NCBI RefSeq assembly: GCF_000427095.1
Contig: NC_021487.1
Span: forward strand, 1,990,674-2,054,673
Direction of reading: 5' to 3'
DNA length: 64,000 nucleotides
Source: Chthonomonas calidirosea T49
Lineage (GTDB): Bacteria > Armatimonadota > Chthonomonadetes > Chthonomonadales > Chthonomonadaceae
The notes below the pieces were generated by a model, which was not told where the DNA came from, did not search any database, and saw nothing but the letters and a program-made list of their open reading frames with translations. Position numbers and translations under genes: made by a program. Shown here piece by piece: positions 50,319 through 59,136 of the stretch. How positions within the stretch are numbered: position 1 is the first letter of the stretch; every line of letters begins with the position of its first letter.

Positions 50319-51746
50319 ATGACAAACGTGATTCTCATCAGTCTGGACACTACGCGCGCAGACCACCTCAGCTGCTATGGTTATCATAGAAAAACGAGCC
50401 CCCATCTCGATCAGATCGCTGCTGAAGGGGTGCTTTTTACGGATTTCTTTAGTCCGCATATCCCCACCTTCCCCGGCCATACCACCATGATGACCGGAAA
50501 GGATATCTATGCGCATCAGATAACAAGCCAGGCCACGCAACCCGAGCCGGCGCAGGGCGTGCGGATGTTGGCGGAAATCTTACAAGAACAAGGGTTTTTT
50601 ACGGCAGCCGCCGACAATCTAGGGCGCTGGTTTGCCCGAGGTTTCGAGTATATTGAGCCTTACGGTTGGGATACCTCTAATCGCAACGAGCTGCGTAAAG
50701 GCGAAGCCGTGTTGGCCGCGGCTCTTCGCGTGCTCACACGCGCAGCTAATCAAGATAAGCCTTTTTTCCTCTTCTTTCACTTCTGGGACCCTCACACCCC
50801 TTACCTCCCGCCGCCGCCATTTAGCCGCATGTTCTATGCAGGGGATGAAAAAGCCCCCAATAACCCTAGCATGGATGCAGTTTGGGAGTTTGAAGCCTTC
50901 AATCGCTACTTTGCTGAGTGGATGCCGGACGTTACCGATATCGAGTTTCCGAAAGCGCAGTACGATGCCGAGATCGCCTACCTCGATACCTGCCTCGCTC
51001 ATCTTATGACCCACCTCGACGCCCTCGGATTGAGCGAGGATACCTGCCTTGTCATTACGGCCGACCACGGCGAAGAGCTCGATGAGCACGGCTGTTGGTT
51101 CGATCATCACGGCCTGTACGACACAAACGTACACATCCCGCTGATCCTTCGATGCCCTGCACTCTTGCCGGCCGGCGTGCGAATCGGCGGGCTCACACAG
51201 ATGCTTGACCTCGCCCCCACTATTCTCGACATCCTCGGCTTGAGCGACCTCGCCGAACGCGAGGGCATGATGGGCAGAAGCCTTATTCCGCTCATTCATT
51301 CCCCCTCCTCTACCCAACGCGGCACTACCGACTGGATACACCTCACAGAAAACACTTGGATGAAAAAACGAGGCATCCGCACCGCAACGTGGAAGTTAAT
51401 CGTTCCGCTGGAAATCCCCGACCTCCACGGCCGCTCCGAGATCGAGCTCTACGATCTAACCAACGACCCAGGCGAGCTAACCAACGTGGCCAACACCTAT
51501 CCGGAAGTGACCGAGCAACTGAAGGCCAAGCTGGAGAGTTGGGTAGCCCGCCGCGTGGAGGAGACAGGGCTGCCCGATCCCTTGCCTATTCAACCCATTC
51601 CCCTACGGCGGATTGGGCGCATGGATGCCGCCTTGCCGCGTGATAAACGCCTCACCGGTGAAGAAAAGGAGCCAACAGGCGATGAGAAACAGCCAGAAGG
51701 GGATTTCATTGGCTACGAAAGAGACGAAACCAAGAAGACCAGCTAA
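50319..51746 (+). CDS. Sulfatase-fold (alkaline phosphatase superfamily) hydrolase with Thr in place of formylglycine Cys
   Basis: 475 residues from ATG 50319 (AAGGAG 8 nt upstream). VILISLDTTRADHLSCYG gives the first metal Asp pair and ITADHGEELDEHGCWFDHHG the second metal site. Arylsulfatases need C/S-x-P-x-R at the nucleophile; here the aligned segment is T50-F-P-G-H54 followed by TTMMTG, so no Cys or Ser for formylglycine. Thr nucleophiles occur in phosphodiesterase/phosphatase members of the superfamily. A phosphatase, phosphodiesterase or phosphoglycan hydrolase is therefore as likely as a sulfatase. No signal peptide is seen. Confidence 0.85.
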   Translation: MTNVILISLDTTRADHLSCYGYHRKTSPHLDQIAAEGVLFTDFFSPHIPTFPGHTTMMTGKDIYAHQITSQATQPEPAQGVRMLAEILQEQGFFTAAADNLGRWFARGFEYIEPYGWDTSNRNELRKGEAVLAAALRVLTRAANQDKPFFLFFHFWDPHTPYLPPPPFSRMFYAGDEKAPNNPSMDAVWEFEAFNRYFAEWMPDVTDIEFPKAQYDAEIAYLDTCLAHLMTHLDALGLSEDTCLVITADHGEELDEHGCWFDHHGLYDTNVHIPLILRCPALLPAGVRIGGLTQMLDLAPTILDILGLSDLAEREGMMGRSLIPLIHSPSSTQRGTTDWIHLTENTWMKKRGIRTATWKLIVPLEIPDLHGRSEIELYDLTNDPGELTNVANTYPEVTEQLKAKLESWVARRVEETGLPDPLPIQPIPLRRIGRMDAALPRDKRLTGEEKEPTGDEKQPEGDFIGYERDETKKTS

Positions 51747-51775
51747 ATTGATATGCGATTGAGGGTTTAATTAGG

Positions 51776-53965
51776 ATGCACCCGCGTTTCGAACAGCCTA
51801 GGAGCAAGCCGCTCGGTCTGGGAAGAGCTTTGCTGATACTTTGTTTATTGCTGCCTCTAGAGGCAACATCAGCCCCTACCGACAACACCGCCTGGATTCC
51901 AGTACCCCTTATTACGAAAACGATGCGCGATTCTGGGGTTTCACCTGGTGGAGAGGGCGCCCAGATGATCCGCACCCTCGTCATTTCCCAAACCGACCCG
52001 AACTTCCTTATGATGGGCACAGACGTAGGGGGCATCTACCGCACTCTAGACGGCGGAAAACATTGGCAGGTATGCATGGTCGGCTGGTACGCACGAGGAG
52101 GGAACTATTTTGCAATAGACCCCCGAAATGCAGACCGTGTTTTGGGTACCGGAGGCAACTCAAACGACTTCAGCGATTCCAATGGGCTCTATCTCTCCAC
52201 CAATCGAGGCGCAAGTTGGCAAGAGGTGCTGCCCCGTAAGGAGGGCAACGATGGTAACCGAATCTCTCTGGCCTACGATCCCAGTAGCTACGATTCGATA
52301 AAAGGGTTTTGTAAAGTTGCCTATTTTGATACACGCGATGGCGGCCTCTATAAAACGACCGATGGCGGCACAATCTGGACGCTCGTCAACGCCGATATGG
52401 GCGATATGAACGTGGCAGTTCATCCTACAAAAGGTTTTGTCTACCTTGCCGGTAGCGATGCCAAACACCCCGGCCTTTATCGGAGTGAGGACGGAGGCCA
52501 GAGCTTCCAACGACTTAGCGCGGAACCCATCTACGGCATCTGCGTGATCCTCACGCGCCCTAACTACATCTACATTGCGCGGAAGGGAGGGGTGTTTCTC
52601 TCTACCGATGAAGGACAGAGTTTTCATCCGGTAGGGAAAAACATTGGATTGCCAACGGATGTCCCCATCCTTAGCATTGCGGTAAGCCCGGCAGACCCCA
52701 ATGAGATGTCGTGCCTTCATGGAGGGCAACAGTGGTGGGAGCACTATGTATACTATAGCCAAGATGGGGGTAACATGTGGCACAAACCTACCTGGGATAA
52801 TACCCTGGCCTTCCTGCCCTTTACGCAGCCGGATATGCACTGCGCCTACAGCCCTAGCGACCCCCGTATTGTCTATTCCGATGCTTTGGGCGGCTGGGTA
52901 GTCCGTAGCACCGATGGAGGAGCTACCTATCACTGGTGGAGCAACGGAGAAAACGCGGTTATGGTGGGTAGCTCCTTTAACTTTAGCCCCACAGCGCCTG
53001 GAAAGCTGTTTACCTCGTTTCAGGACTATAATGCCGCCGTAACGCTAGATGACGGATTCACGTGGACGTACTGCAACGTCTCCGGACAGGGATGGGGTGG
53101 GTTCGAGTATGGCGGATATACTCCTGATGGGCAGGTTATGTGGTCGGGCGATGCGCCCTCATGGACAGGGCCTCGTACCCTTAAGATCTCCTACGACGGC
53201 GGCAAAACCTGGCAGTTTGCCCAAACCCGAGAGGGGCAGAAAGTCGTTTTCGCTGGCGCCGACGTTAGCTATAGCGACCCAACAAATCCCTCTATCTGTT
53301 TCGCTTCGAACTGGCGTAGCACGGATCGAGGGCGTACCTGGGCGCCCATGCAAGGCTGCGATGGGGTCTATATCGCCAACCCCTTACCGCCGCATCAGCT
53401 TTTTGGAAAACAGGGTAATGCCATCGTCTTTTCTATCGATCATGGGCTTACTTGGCATCGCGTAGCAGAGGTGCCTGGAGGCATAACCGACCTCGCCTAC
53501 GATGGGAAAAGACATCTTTTTTGGGTCGTCTCCGCCGATAGGCTGAAATGCCTACAGTCCAACGGCACCCTCAGCGAAGTGGAGCTACCGAAAGATCAGT
53601 ACGGCAATGTGCATGCGGCCAGCGTTGCTCTCGACCCGGGCGACCCTAACAATGTATATGTGGGTTGCCGTGCAGATCTCTATGCCTGCACGAACGCGGT
53701 TATCGCCTCTTTCGATGGGGGGCGTACATGGCAAAACCTCACTGTTCACACGCCTCTGCGTAACGGACTACAGCCTGGTGGCCCCCATGAAACGCAGTGG
53801 CTGCGGGTAGATCCTAAGACGCGCATGCTATGGGTCGGGGGGCAGTGCTACGGCTTCTGGAAGTATCCGGCACCGCATGCTGCGGTAACATTGGCATCAC
53901 GAAACCATCCTAAGCTCATCTCGCAAGCGAGAAACAGACGATTGGGATGGTGTTCTAGCCGTTAG
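51776..53965 (+). CDS. Secreted BNR-repeat glycoside hydrolase (GH74/sialidase-like propeller)
   Basis: 729 residues with a signal peptide (ALLILCLLLPLEATSA). Repeated Asp-box motifs (S/T-x-D-x-G-x-T/S-W) occur at YRTLDGGKHW, YLSTNRGASW, YKTTDGGTIW, YRSEDGGQSF, SYDGGKTW, SIDHGLTW and SFDGGRTW. These are blades of a beta-propeller, probably two seven-bladed ones as in GH74 xyloglucanases. It likely attacks plant polysaccharides outside the cell, but propellers of this type also bind sugars without cutting. The next gene is another large exported hydrolase. Confidence 0.82.
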   Translation: MHPRFEQPRSKPLGLGRALLILCLLLPLEATSAPTDNTAWIPVPLITKTMRDSGVSPGGEGAQMIRTLVISQTDPNFLMMGTDVGGIYRTLDGGKHWQVCMVGWYARGGNYFAIDPRNADRVLGTGGNSNDFSDSNGLYLSTNRGASWQEVLPRKEGNDGNRISLAYDPSSYDSIKGFCKVAYFDTRDGGLYKTTDGGTIWTLVNADMGDMNVAVHPTKGFVYLAGSDAKHPGLYRSEDGGQSFQRLSAEPIYGICVILTRPNYIYIARKGGVFLSTDEGQSFHPVGKNIGLPTDVPILSIAVSPADPNEMSCLHGGQQWWEHYVYYSQDGGNMWHKPTWDNTLAFLPFTQPDMHCAYSPSDPRIVYSDALGGWVVRSTDGGATYHWWSNGENAVMVGSSFNFSPTAPGKLFTSFQDYNAAVTLDDGFTWTYCNVSGQGWGGFEYGGYTPDGQVMWSGDAPSWTGPRTLKISYDGGKTWQFAQTREGQKVVFAGADVSYSDPTNPSICFASNWRSTDRGRTWAPMQGCDGVYIANPLPPHQLFGKQGNAIVFSIDHGLTWHRVAEVPGGITDLAYDGKRHLFWVVSADRLKCLQSNGTLSEVELPKDQYGNVHAASVALDPGDPNNVYVGCRADLYACTNAVIASFDGGRTWQNLTVHTPLRNGLQPGGPHETQWLRVDPKTRMLWVGGQCYGFWKYPAPHAAVTLASRNHPKLISQARNRRLGWCSSR

Positions 53966-54049
53966 AGCGGTCAGGGAACTAAAAGTTGGTCACTTTCTGT
54001 TACAATATACCGATTTCCCAAAAGTTTCAAGCAAGAGGGAGGATACTCC

Positions 54050-57000
54050 ATGTTAGTAAAGCGCTTTACTCATCTTCTGATCGGGCTTCTCTTCGGCTGC
54101 ATGGGCTTTTTCCTAGCCAGGCAAGCCTCTGCAGCCGATTACGTGTGGCTAGAAGGAGAGAACTTCACCGATCTCACCCCCTCCTCGTTTAAACCCACCA
54201 TTGCAGGGTGGGGGCATGCCGAGTTTCTCTCGAATAACAAATGGCTACAGATTTCCATAGACGATAATAAAGTTGAGAGCACTGTGCCCAACGGCATTAC
54301 CATCTCCTATCGCTTCGCACTATCCCATGCCGCCACCTATGAGATTTGGAACCGCATTGGCTATGAGTTTGTGCGTTCTCCTTTCCAATGGCGGATTGAT
54401 GGACGTCCTTGGGCCACCGTTTCACCCAATAGGCTAACAACGGACCTCATGGAGCTGCAAGATTGGAATGAGGTTGCTTGGCTGAAGATGGGCACGCTTC
54501 CTTTGGCGGCCGGCAGCCATATCCTGCAAATCCATCTGCCTGTTATCCACGATGCAAACGGCAAAGTGCAGCGCATCCTCTACGCCTCAGATGCGCTCTG
54601 TATCTACCCAGGTCACTTCGTCCCGAACGGAAAGTACCGCCCAGGCCAAGACTGGCGCACACCACAGGATATTCAGGCCGCCCATCAGGTTTTCTCTCTG
54701 CCAAACCCCCAAACATCAAGCGAGAGGGTAACGATAGCGCTGAAAGGCCTATGGGAGGTCTGTCGTGACGACGAAGCCTTGCCTACTGTTGTGGATGCTC
54801 CTATCAGAGACTATCCACCAAAACACCCCTTTTGGACAGCCATTCCTGTGCCGAGCGACAAAAACGAGGCGCGTCCTGACCTGCTCTTCGCCCATCGCCT
54901 CTGGTATCGTACACGAGTTTTTGTTCCTGCCACGTATGCTGGGCGTTCCTTTTACCTCGTTTTTCCGGAAAACAACCTCAATACAACCGTCTACGTCAAC
55001 GGAGTCTACTGTGGTTTCAACCCTAACCCATTTGTTCACTTCCAACTAGACATCACACGCGGCGTTCAACCCGGCAAAGTTAACACGATAGATGTGGGCA
55101 TAAGAGATGCATGGTACGGATTTGTAACCGACCCGAAAGACCCTATGGTGCTACGCAAGCAGTTCAATGTGCCCATCAACTTCGCTTATATGGGCTTTCA
55201 GCATCTTGCCTATCCTATTGGGCACGCTTTCGAGTCCGGCATACTCGCAACGCCTTCTTTGGTGGCGGCCGGCCGTGTCTACGCTGAAGACGTGTTCTGT
55301 AAACCCTCAGTAAACCAAAAGCGCTTGGATGTGGAGGTTACTCTTCGGAACGATGCTGCAAAGCCCATGGAAGGCACCGTTGTTGCCGAAGCGGTAGACG
55401 CTTCTACAGGCGCCGTTGCGCGCTCGTTCCCTGCGCAGTCTTTTCATCTCCCCGCCCAGGCCGACCAAACGCTCACACTAGGGGGCGGTTGGCCGAACCC
55501 TCATCTTTGGTGGCCGGACGATCCACATCTCTATCTCTTGCGCACCATCGTGAAACTTGATGGCAAGCCCGTTGATGTATCAGAGACCTCTTTTGGGTTC
55601 CGCGAGTGGTCTATTCAAGGAACACATCTCCTGCTGAACGGTGTGGTCTTTCACGGATGGGAGGACGGCGTAGACGGCAATACCCCAGAAGAGTGGCTCG
55701 AGAACTATCGCAAGACACATCAGACCATGTATCGGCTCTATGGAGTGTCTCAGGGAGGCTATCGTCCATTCTTCGGAATGACGCCGGATCAAGCCCTAGA
55801 TTTTATGGATCGCAACGGCGTGGTAGTGCGTCGGTGCGGAATTCTTGATGGGGAAGCTATGAACTACGATGCCGGCAACGCGCTTGTAAAAGCGGAGCTG
55901 CCCCAAAACTGGAAGCGTCAGATAGTAGCTCAAGTGCGAGCCGAGCGGAATCACCCTTCCATCATGATCTGGTCTATCGAAAACGAATGGCTCTACATCA
56001 ATGTGATCAACATGGGGCTTTGCGACTTTTGGGAGCCCATTGAAACGGAGGTCGCCCAAGCGGTCGAGGCCGCCGACCCAACCCGCCCGGTGATGAGCGA
56101 TGGTGGTGGCGCCACACTCGCCAACACGCTCCCCGTCTTTGGAAACCATTACGTGGCGTTCGACAACCCTGGTGGCATTACGGCCTATCCCGACATGGCG
56201 TATCAGGCTAACCCGAAAGGGGGTGGCCGCGGGCGTTGGGTTTGGGATGAAAAAAGACCCCGCTTTCTCGGTGAGGACTACTTTTTCACCGGGATTCATC
56301 CAGAACTGTCCTATATCGGCGGGGAGCAGGTATTTAGCGGCAAGGATGGGAATATCCCAGCCTGCGGGCTAATGGAGACCATCCTTCAACAAGGCTATCG
56401 GTGGGGCAACTATGCCGCTTGGGATTTTTATGTGGGCAACGCCGACACGGCAGGGCTTGCGCACAACTCCTTCTCGCCTCGTGCTGTCTTTTGTAGGCAG
56501 TGGGATTGGACGTTCCGTTCCGGTCAAAAAGTCTCGCGTACCATGGGCATTTTCAACGATACCCACGATAGCTCCCCGATTACCTTTAAATGGGAACTTC
56601 AGTTCAATAACCAAACAACAGCTTCCTCTAGCTCTGTACATAACGTAGCTCCTGGCGATCGCGAGGTGTTCACCATAAGCCTGCCGATGCCCCAAGTAAC
56701 CCAACGCGCCGAGGGCAAGCTGCTTCTAACGCTGCTGGTGGGCGGGCAGCCCGTTTTCCAGGATGTGAAGCAGGTCTCCGTGTTGCCAGCAGAACCCTCC
56801 AACGAAGAGCAACAGGCGTTGCACGCGCTTTCCTCGCAAAACTTCGCCGTCTACGACCCTTCTGGTGCGGTAGCCACCTTTCTACAGCAGAACGGGATCG
56901 CCTATACACCTCTTACCAGCCTGTCCCAAATTCCCTCGGATTGCCGCGTGCTGTTGGTGGGAAAGGACGCGCTGACATTGGAGGAGAGCACCTCAAGTCG

Positions 57001-59116
57001 CTTAGCGGCATTTGCTGCCGATGGTGGGCGAGTGATCGTGCTAGAACAGCGCAACCCCTTGAAGTATCAGGGCCTGCCGGTGCCGATGGAGGCTCAAGAG
57101 AACGACGGGCGCGTGGCCTTCATTGAAAACACAGCGCATCCCGTGGTGCAAGGCCTTGAAGATAAGGACTTCTTCACCTGGGGCAACGACGAGGTCGTCT
57201 ACCAAAACGCTTATGCAAAGCCATCTACCGGAGCGGCACGCTCTCTGATCGAGTGCGGAGCCGGGCTAACGAACACTGCTCTTGTGGAGATTCCGGTTGG
57301 AAAGGGGTTGATGCTGCTAAGCCAACTGCTGTTAGAAAGTAAACTGGCCGACAACACGGTAGCACAGCATCTGCTTTGGAATCTGCTGGCCTACGCAGCT
57401 AGCTACAAACAGACCTATCGCCAGGTAACGCTCACAGCGCAGGCGAACTCGGCATTCGAGCATGCGGTGAAAGCAACGGGTCTCCTCTATACCCAGGTGG
57501 ATGATCCCTTGCAAGCCATTACCCCGCCTGGCAACCGTTTGGCGCTTATTGAAGCTAGCCCGGATAATTTGAAGAAACTAGCCGATAACCTCGATGCCGT
57601 TCACGCCTTTACCCAAGCTGGTGGGTGGATCGTCTTCAATGGGCTAACTCCAGAGGGGCTGAGCGACTACAACCGCATTGTGGGCTTCGACCATATGATC
57701 CGGCCGTTCCGTCGCGAACGGGTTACCTTCGCCTACCCCCGAAACCCTTTAACCGCTGGCATGAGCGCTTCGGATATCACTATGTACTCCGATCAGCGGA
57801 TCTTTCCATGGACGGAGGGAAACTATGTGGTTTCCGATGAGTTCAGCTACGTGGTAGATTACGACGAGGTCGCCCCATTCGCCAAATTCAATAACGATTT
57901 CTACTACAACATCGTTAACGGCTTCGTCTCGGCAGACGGTTGGCCCCTCATTGTGGATGTGCCGGTTCCCAAGTCCGGCCCTCTCGACATCGAGATGGAT
58001 TTACCGAAACCACAAACCATTGTACGCTTTACCTGGATAGGCAACACCTTCTACTACCCAACAACGCAGGTGAACCTTATCTTCGACAACGATCGCAGCC
58101 ATATGGTCACCATAGATACACCACCTGACAATAACCCCCATACCTACGACATCGTTCCACCGCGTACCGGCCAGCATATTACTCTTGAACTGGCGAAATG
58201 GAAGGTTCTTCCGGGGGTAAAGCCTGTTATTGGTGTAGATAACATCTATCTGTATGCTCAACGCAGCCCAGAGTTCTATCAAAAAGTAAAGCCCCTGCTC
58301 AATATAGGTGGCATGATGGAGTACCCGCAAGGACAGGGCGGCATTCTTCTCTGCAACCTCCTTTTCAAGGATGTCGAGTCGGTTCCCGAAAACGTGGAGA
58401 AGAAGCGTCGGCTGCTAGCCGTCCTGCTACGCAATCTCAACGCTCCTTTTGCCACTGGTCCAACCATTATCGCCGGACAACCCCTGGCCTACAACCCCAT
58501 TTCTATTGCGAAGCAGGCCAACCAGTTCCGAAGCGAGTGGTTTGGCGACAAGAATCACACGTTCGCCAACCTGCCCACAGGGCGCCATACCTTTGCTGGT
58601 GTGCTCTACGACGTATACGACTTTCCTACCTCACCGGTACCTAACTGCATCATGCTGGGAGGCAACGGGGTATCGGGCAATTTGCCAGAGGCGGTAAGAG
58701 GCATCGCTGTCGGTCAGAAGGCCGATGCGTTATTCTTCCTACAAACCGCACGCATTGACCGGCGTCGCAACAGCGATGAGCTGCGACAGGGCAAGCAGTT
58801 CGAAATGGCGGACTATGTGGTGCACTACGCAGATGGGCAAACAGTGAAGATTCCTATCTATTCGGAAATAGACGTAGAGAACTACCAGCAGGCGCAGCCA
58901 ACGCCGATTGCCGGTGCTCAGATCGCGTGGGAAGGGCGCTATCCCGATGGCTCCTATGCGGTGGCCTACTCCATGCAGTGGAACAACCCACGGCCTAACG
59001 TGGAGATAAGCTCGATCGATCTGGAGTACGGCCCTGATCGCGTGGGCGTGCCCGTGCTGCTCGCGGTAACGGCAGCCACGGTGCCGGCCTCATCTCAACA
59101 GTCTGCCCAGCGATAG
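54050..59116 (+). CDS. Giant exported GH2-like glycoside hydrolase (1688 residues)
   Basis: Signal peptide at residues ~8-28, then a carbohydrate-binding-like beta domain (YVWLEGENFTDL) and GH2 sugar-binding and immunoglobulin-like domains (LWYRTRVFVPATYAGRSFYL, FREWSIQGTHLLLNGVVFHG). The TIM barrel has SIENEWLY (acid/base Glu646) and RFLGEDYFFTG (candidate nucleophile Glu742). The remaining ~900 residues include a glutamine-amidotransferase-like segment (CRVLLVGKDALTLEESTSSR) and beta domains. GH2 is well supported up to residue ~850. It is probably surface or periplasmic; the sugar specificity is unknown. Confidence 0.8.
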   Translation: MLVKRFTHLLIGLLFGCMGFFLARQASAADYVWLEGENFTDLTPSSFKPTIAGWGHAEFLSNNKWLQISIDDNKVESTVPNGITISYRFALSHAATYEIWNRIGYEFVRSPFQWRIDGRPWATVSPNRLTTDLMELQDWNEVAWLKMGTLPLAAGSHILQIHLPVIHDANGKVQRILYASDALCIYPGHFVPNGKYRPGQDWRTPQDIQAAHQVFSLPNPQTSSERVTIALKGLWEVCRDDEALPTVVDAPIRDYPPKHPFWTAIPVPSDKNEARPDLLFAHRLWYRTRVFVPATYAGRSFYLVFPENNLNTTVYVNGVYCGFNPNPFVHFQLDITRGVQPGKVNTIDVGIRDAWYGFVTDPKDPMVLRKQFNVPINFAYMGFQHLAYPIGHAFESGILATPSLVAAGRVYAEDVFCKPSVNQKRLDVEVTLRNDAAKPMEGTVVAEAVDASTGAVARSFPAQSFHLPAQADQTLTLGGGWPNPHLWWPDDPHLYLLRTIVKLDGKPVDVSETSFGFREWSIQGTHLLLNGVVFHGWEDGVDGNTPEEWLENYRKTHQTMYRLYGVSQGGYRPFFGMTPDQALDFMDRNGVVVRRCGILDGEAMNYDAGNALVKAELPQNWKRQIVAQVRAERNHPSIMIWSIENEWLYINVINMGLCDFWEPIETEVAQAVEAADPTRPVMSDGGGATLANTLPVFGNHYVAFDNPGGITAYPDMAYQANPKGGGRGRWVWDEKRPRFLGEDYFFTGIHPELSYIGGEQVFSGKDGNIPACGLMETILQQGYRWGNYAAWDFYVGNADTAGLAHNSFSPRAVFCRQWDWTFRSGQKVSRTMGIFNDTHDSSPITFKWELQFNNQTTASSSSVHNVAPGDREVFTISLPMPQVTQRAEGKLLLTLLVGGQPVFQDVKQVSVLPAEPSNEEQQALHALSSQNFAVYDPSGAVATFLQQNGIAYTPLTSLSQIPSDCRVLLVGKDALTLEESTSSRLAAFAADGGRVIVLEQRNPLKYQGLPVPMEAQENDGRVAFIENTAHPVVQGLEDKDFFTWGNDEVVYQNAYAKPSTGAARSLIECGAGLTNTALVEIPVGKGLMLLSQLLLESKLADNTVAQHLLWNLLAYAASYKQTYRQVTLTAQANSAFEHAVKATGLLYTQVDDPLQAITPPGNRLALIEASPDNLKKLADNLDAVHAFTQAGGWIVFNGLTPEGLSDYNRIVGFDHMIRPFRRERVTFAYPRNPLTAGMSASDITMYSDQRIFPWTEGNYVVSDEFSYVVDYDEVAPFAKFNNDFYYNIVNGFVSADGWPLIVDVPVPKSGPLDIEMDLPKPQTIVRFTWIGNTFYYPTTQVNLIFDNDRSHMVTIDTPPDNNPHTYDIVPPRTGQHITLELAKWKVLPGVKPVIGVDNIYLYAQRSPEFYQKVKPLLNIGGMMEYPQGQGGILLCNLLFKDVESVPENVEKKRRLLAVLLRNLNAPFATGPTIIAGQPLAYNPISIAKQANQFRSEWFGDKNHTFANLPTGRHTFAGVLYDVYDFPTSPVPNCIMLGGNGVSGNLPEAVRGIAVGQKADALFFLQTARIDRRRNSDELRQGKQFEMADYVVHYADGQTVKIPIYSEIDVENYQQAQPTPIAGAQIAWEGRYPDGSYAVAYSMQWNNPRPNVEISSIDLEYGPDRVGVPVLLAVTAATVPASSQQSAQR

Positions 59117-59136
59117 CGGGTGGAGGGGGAGAGCTT

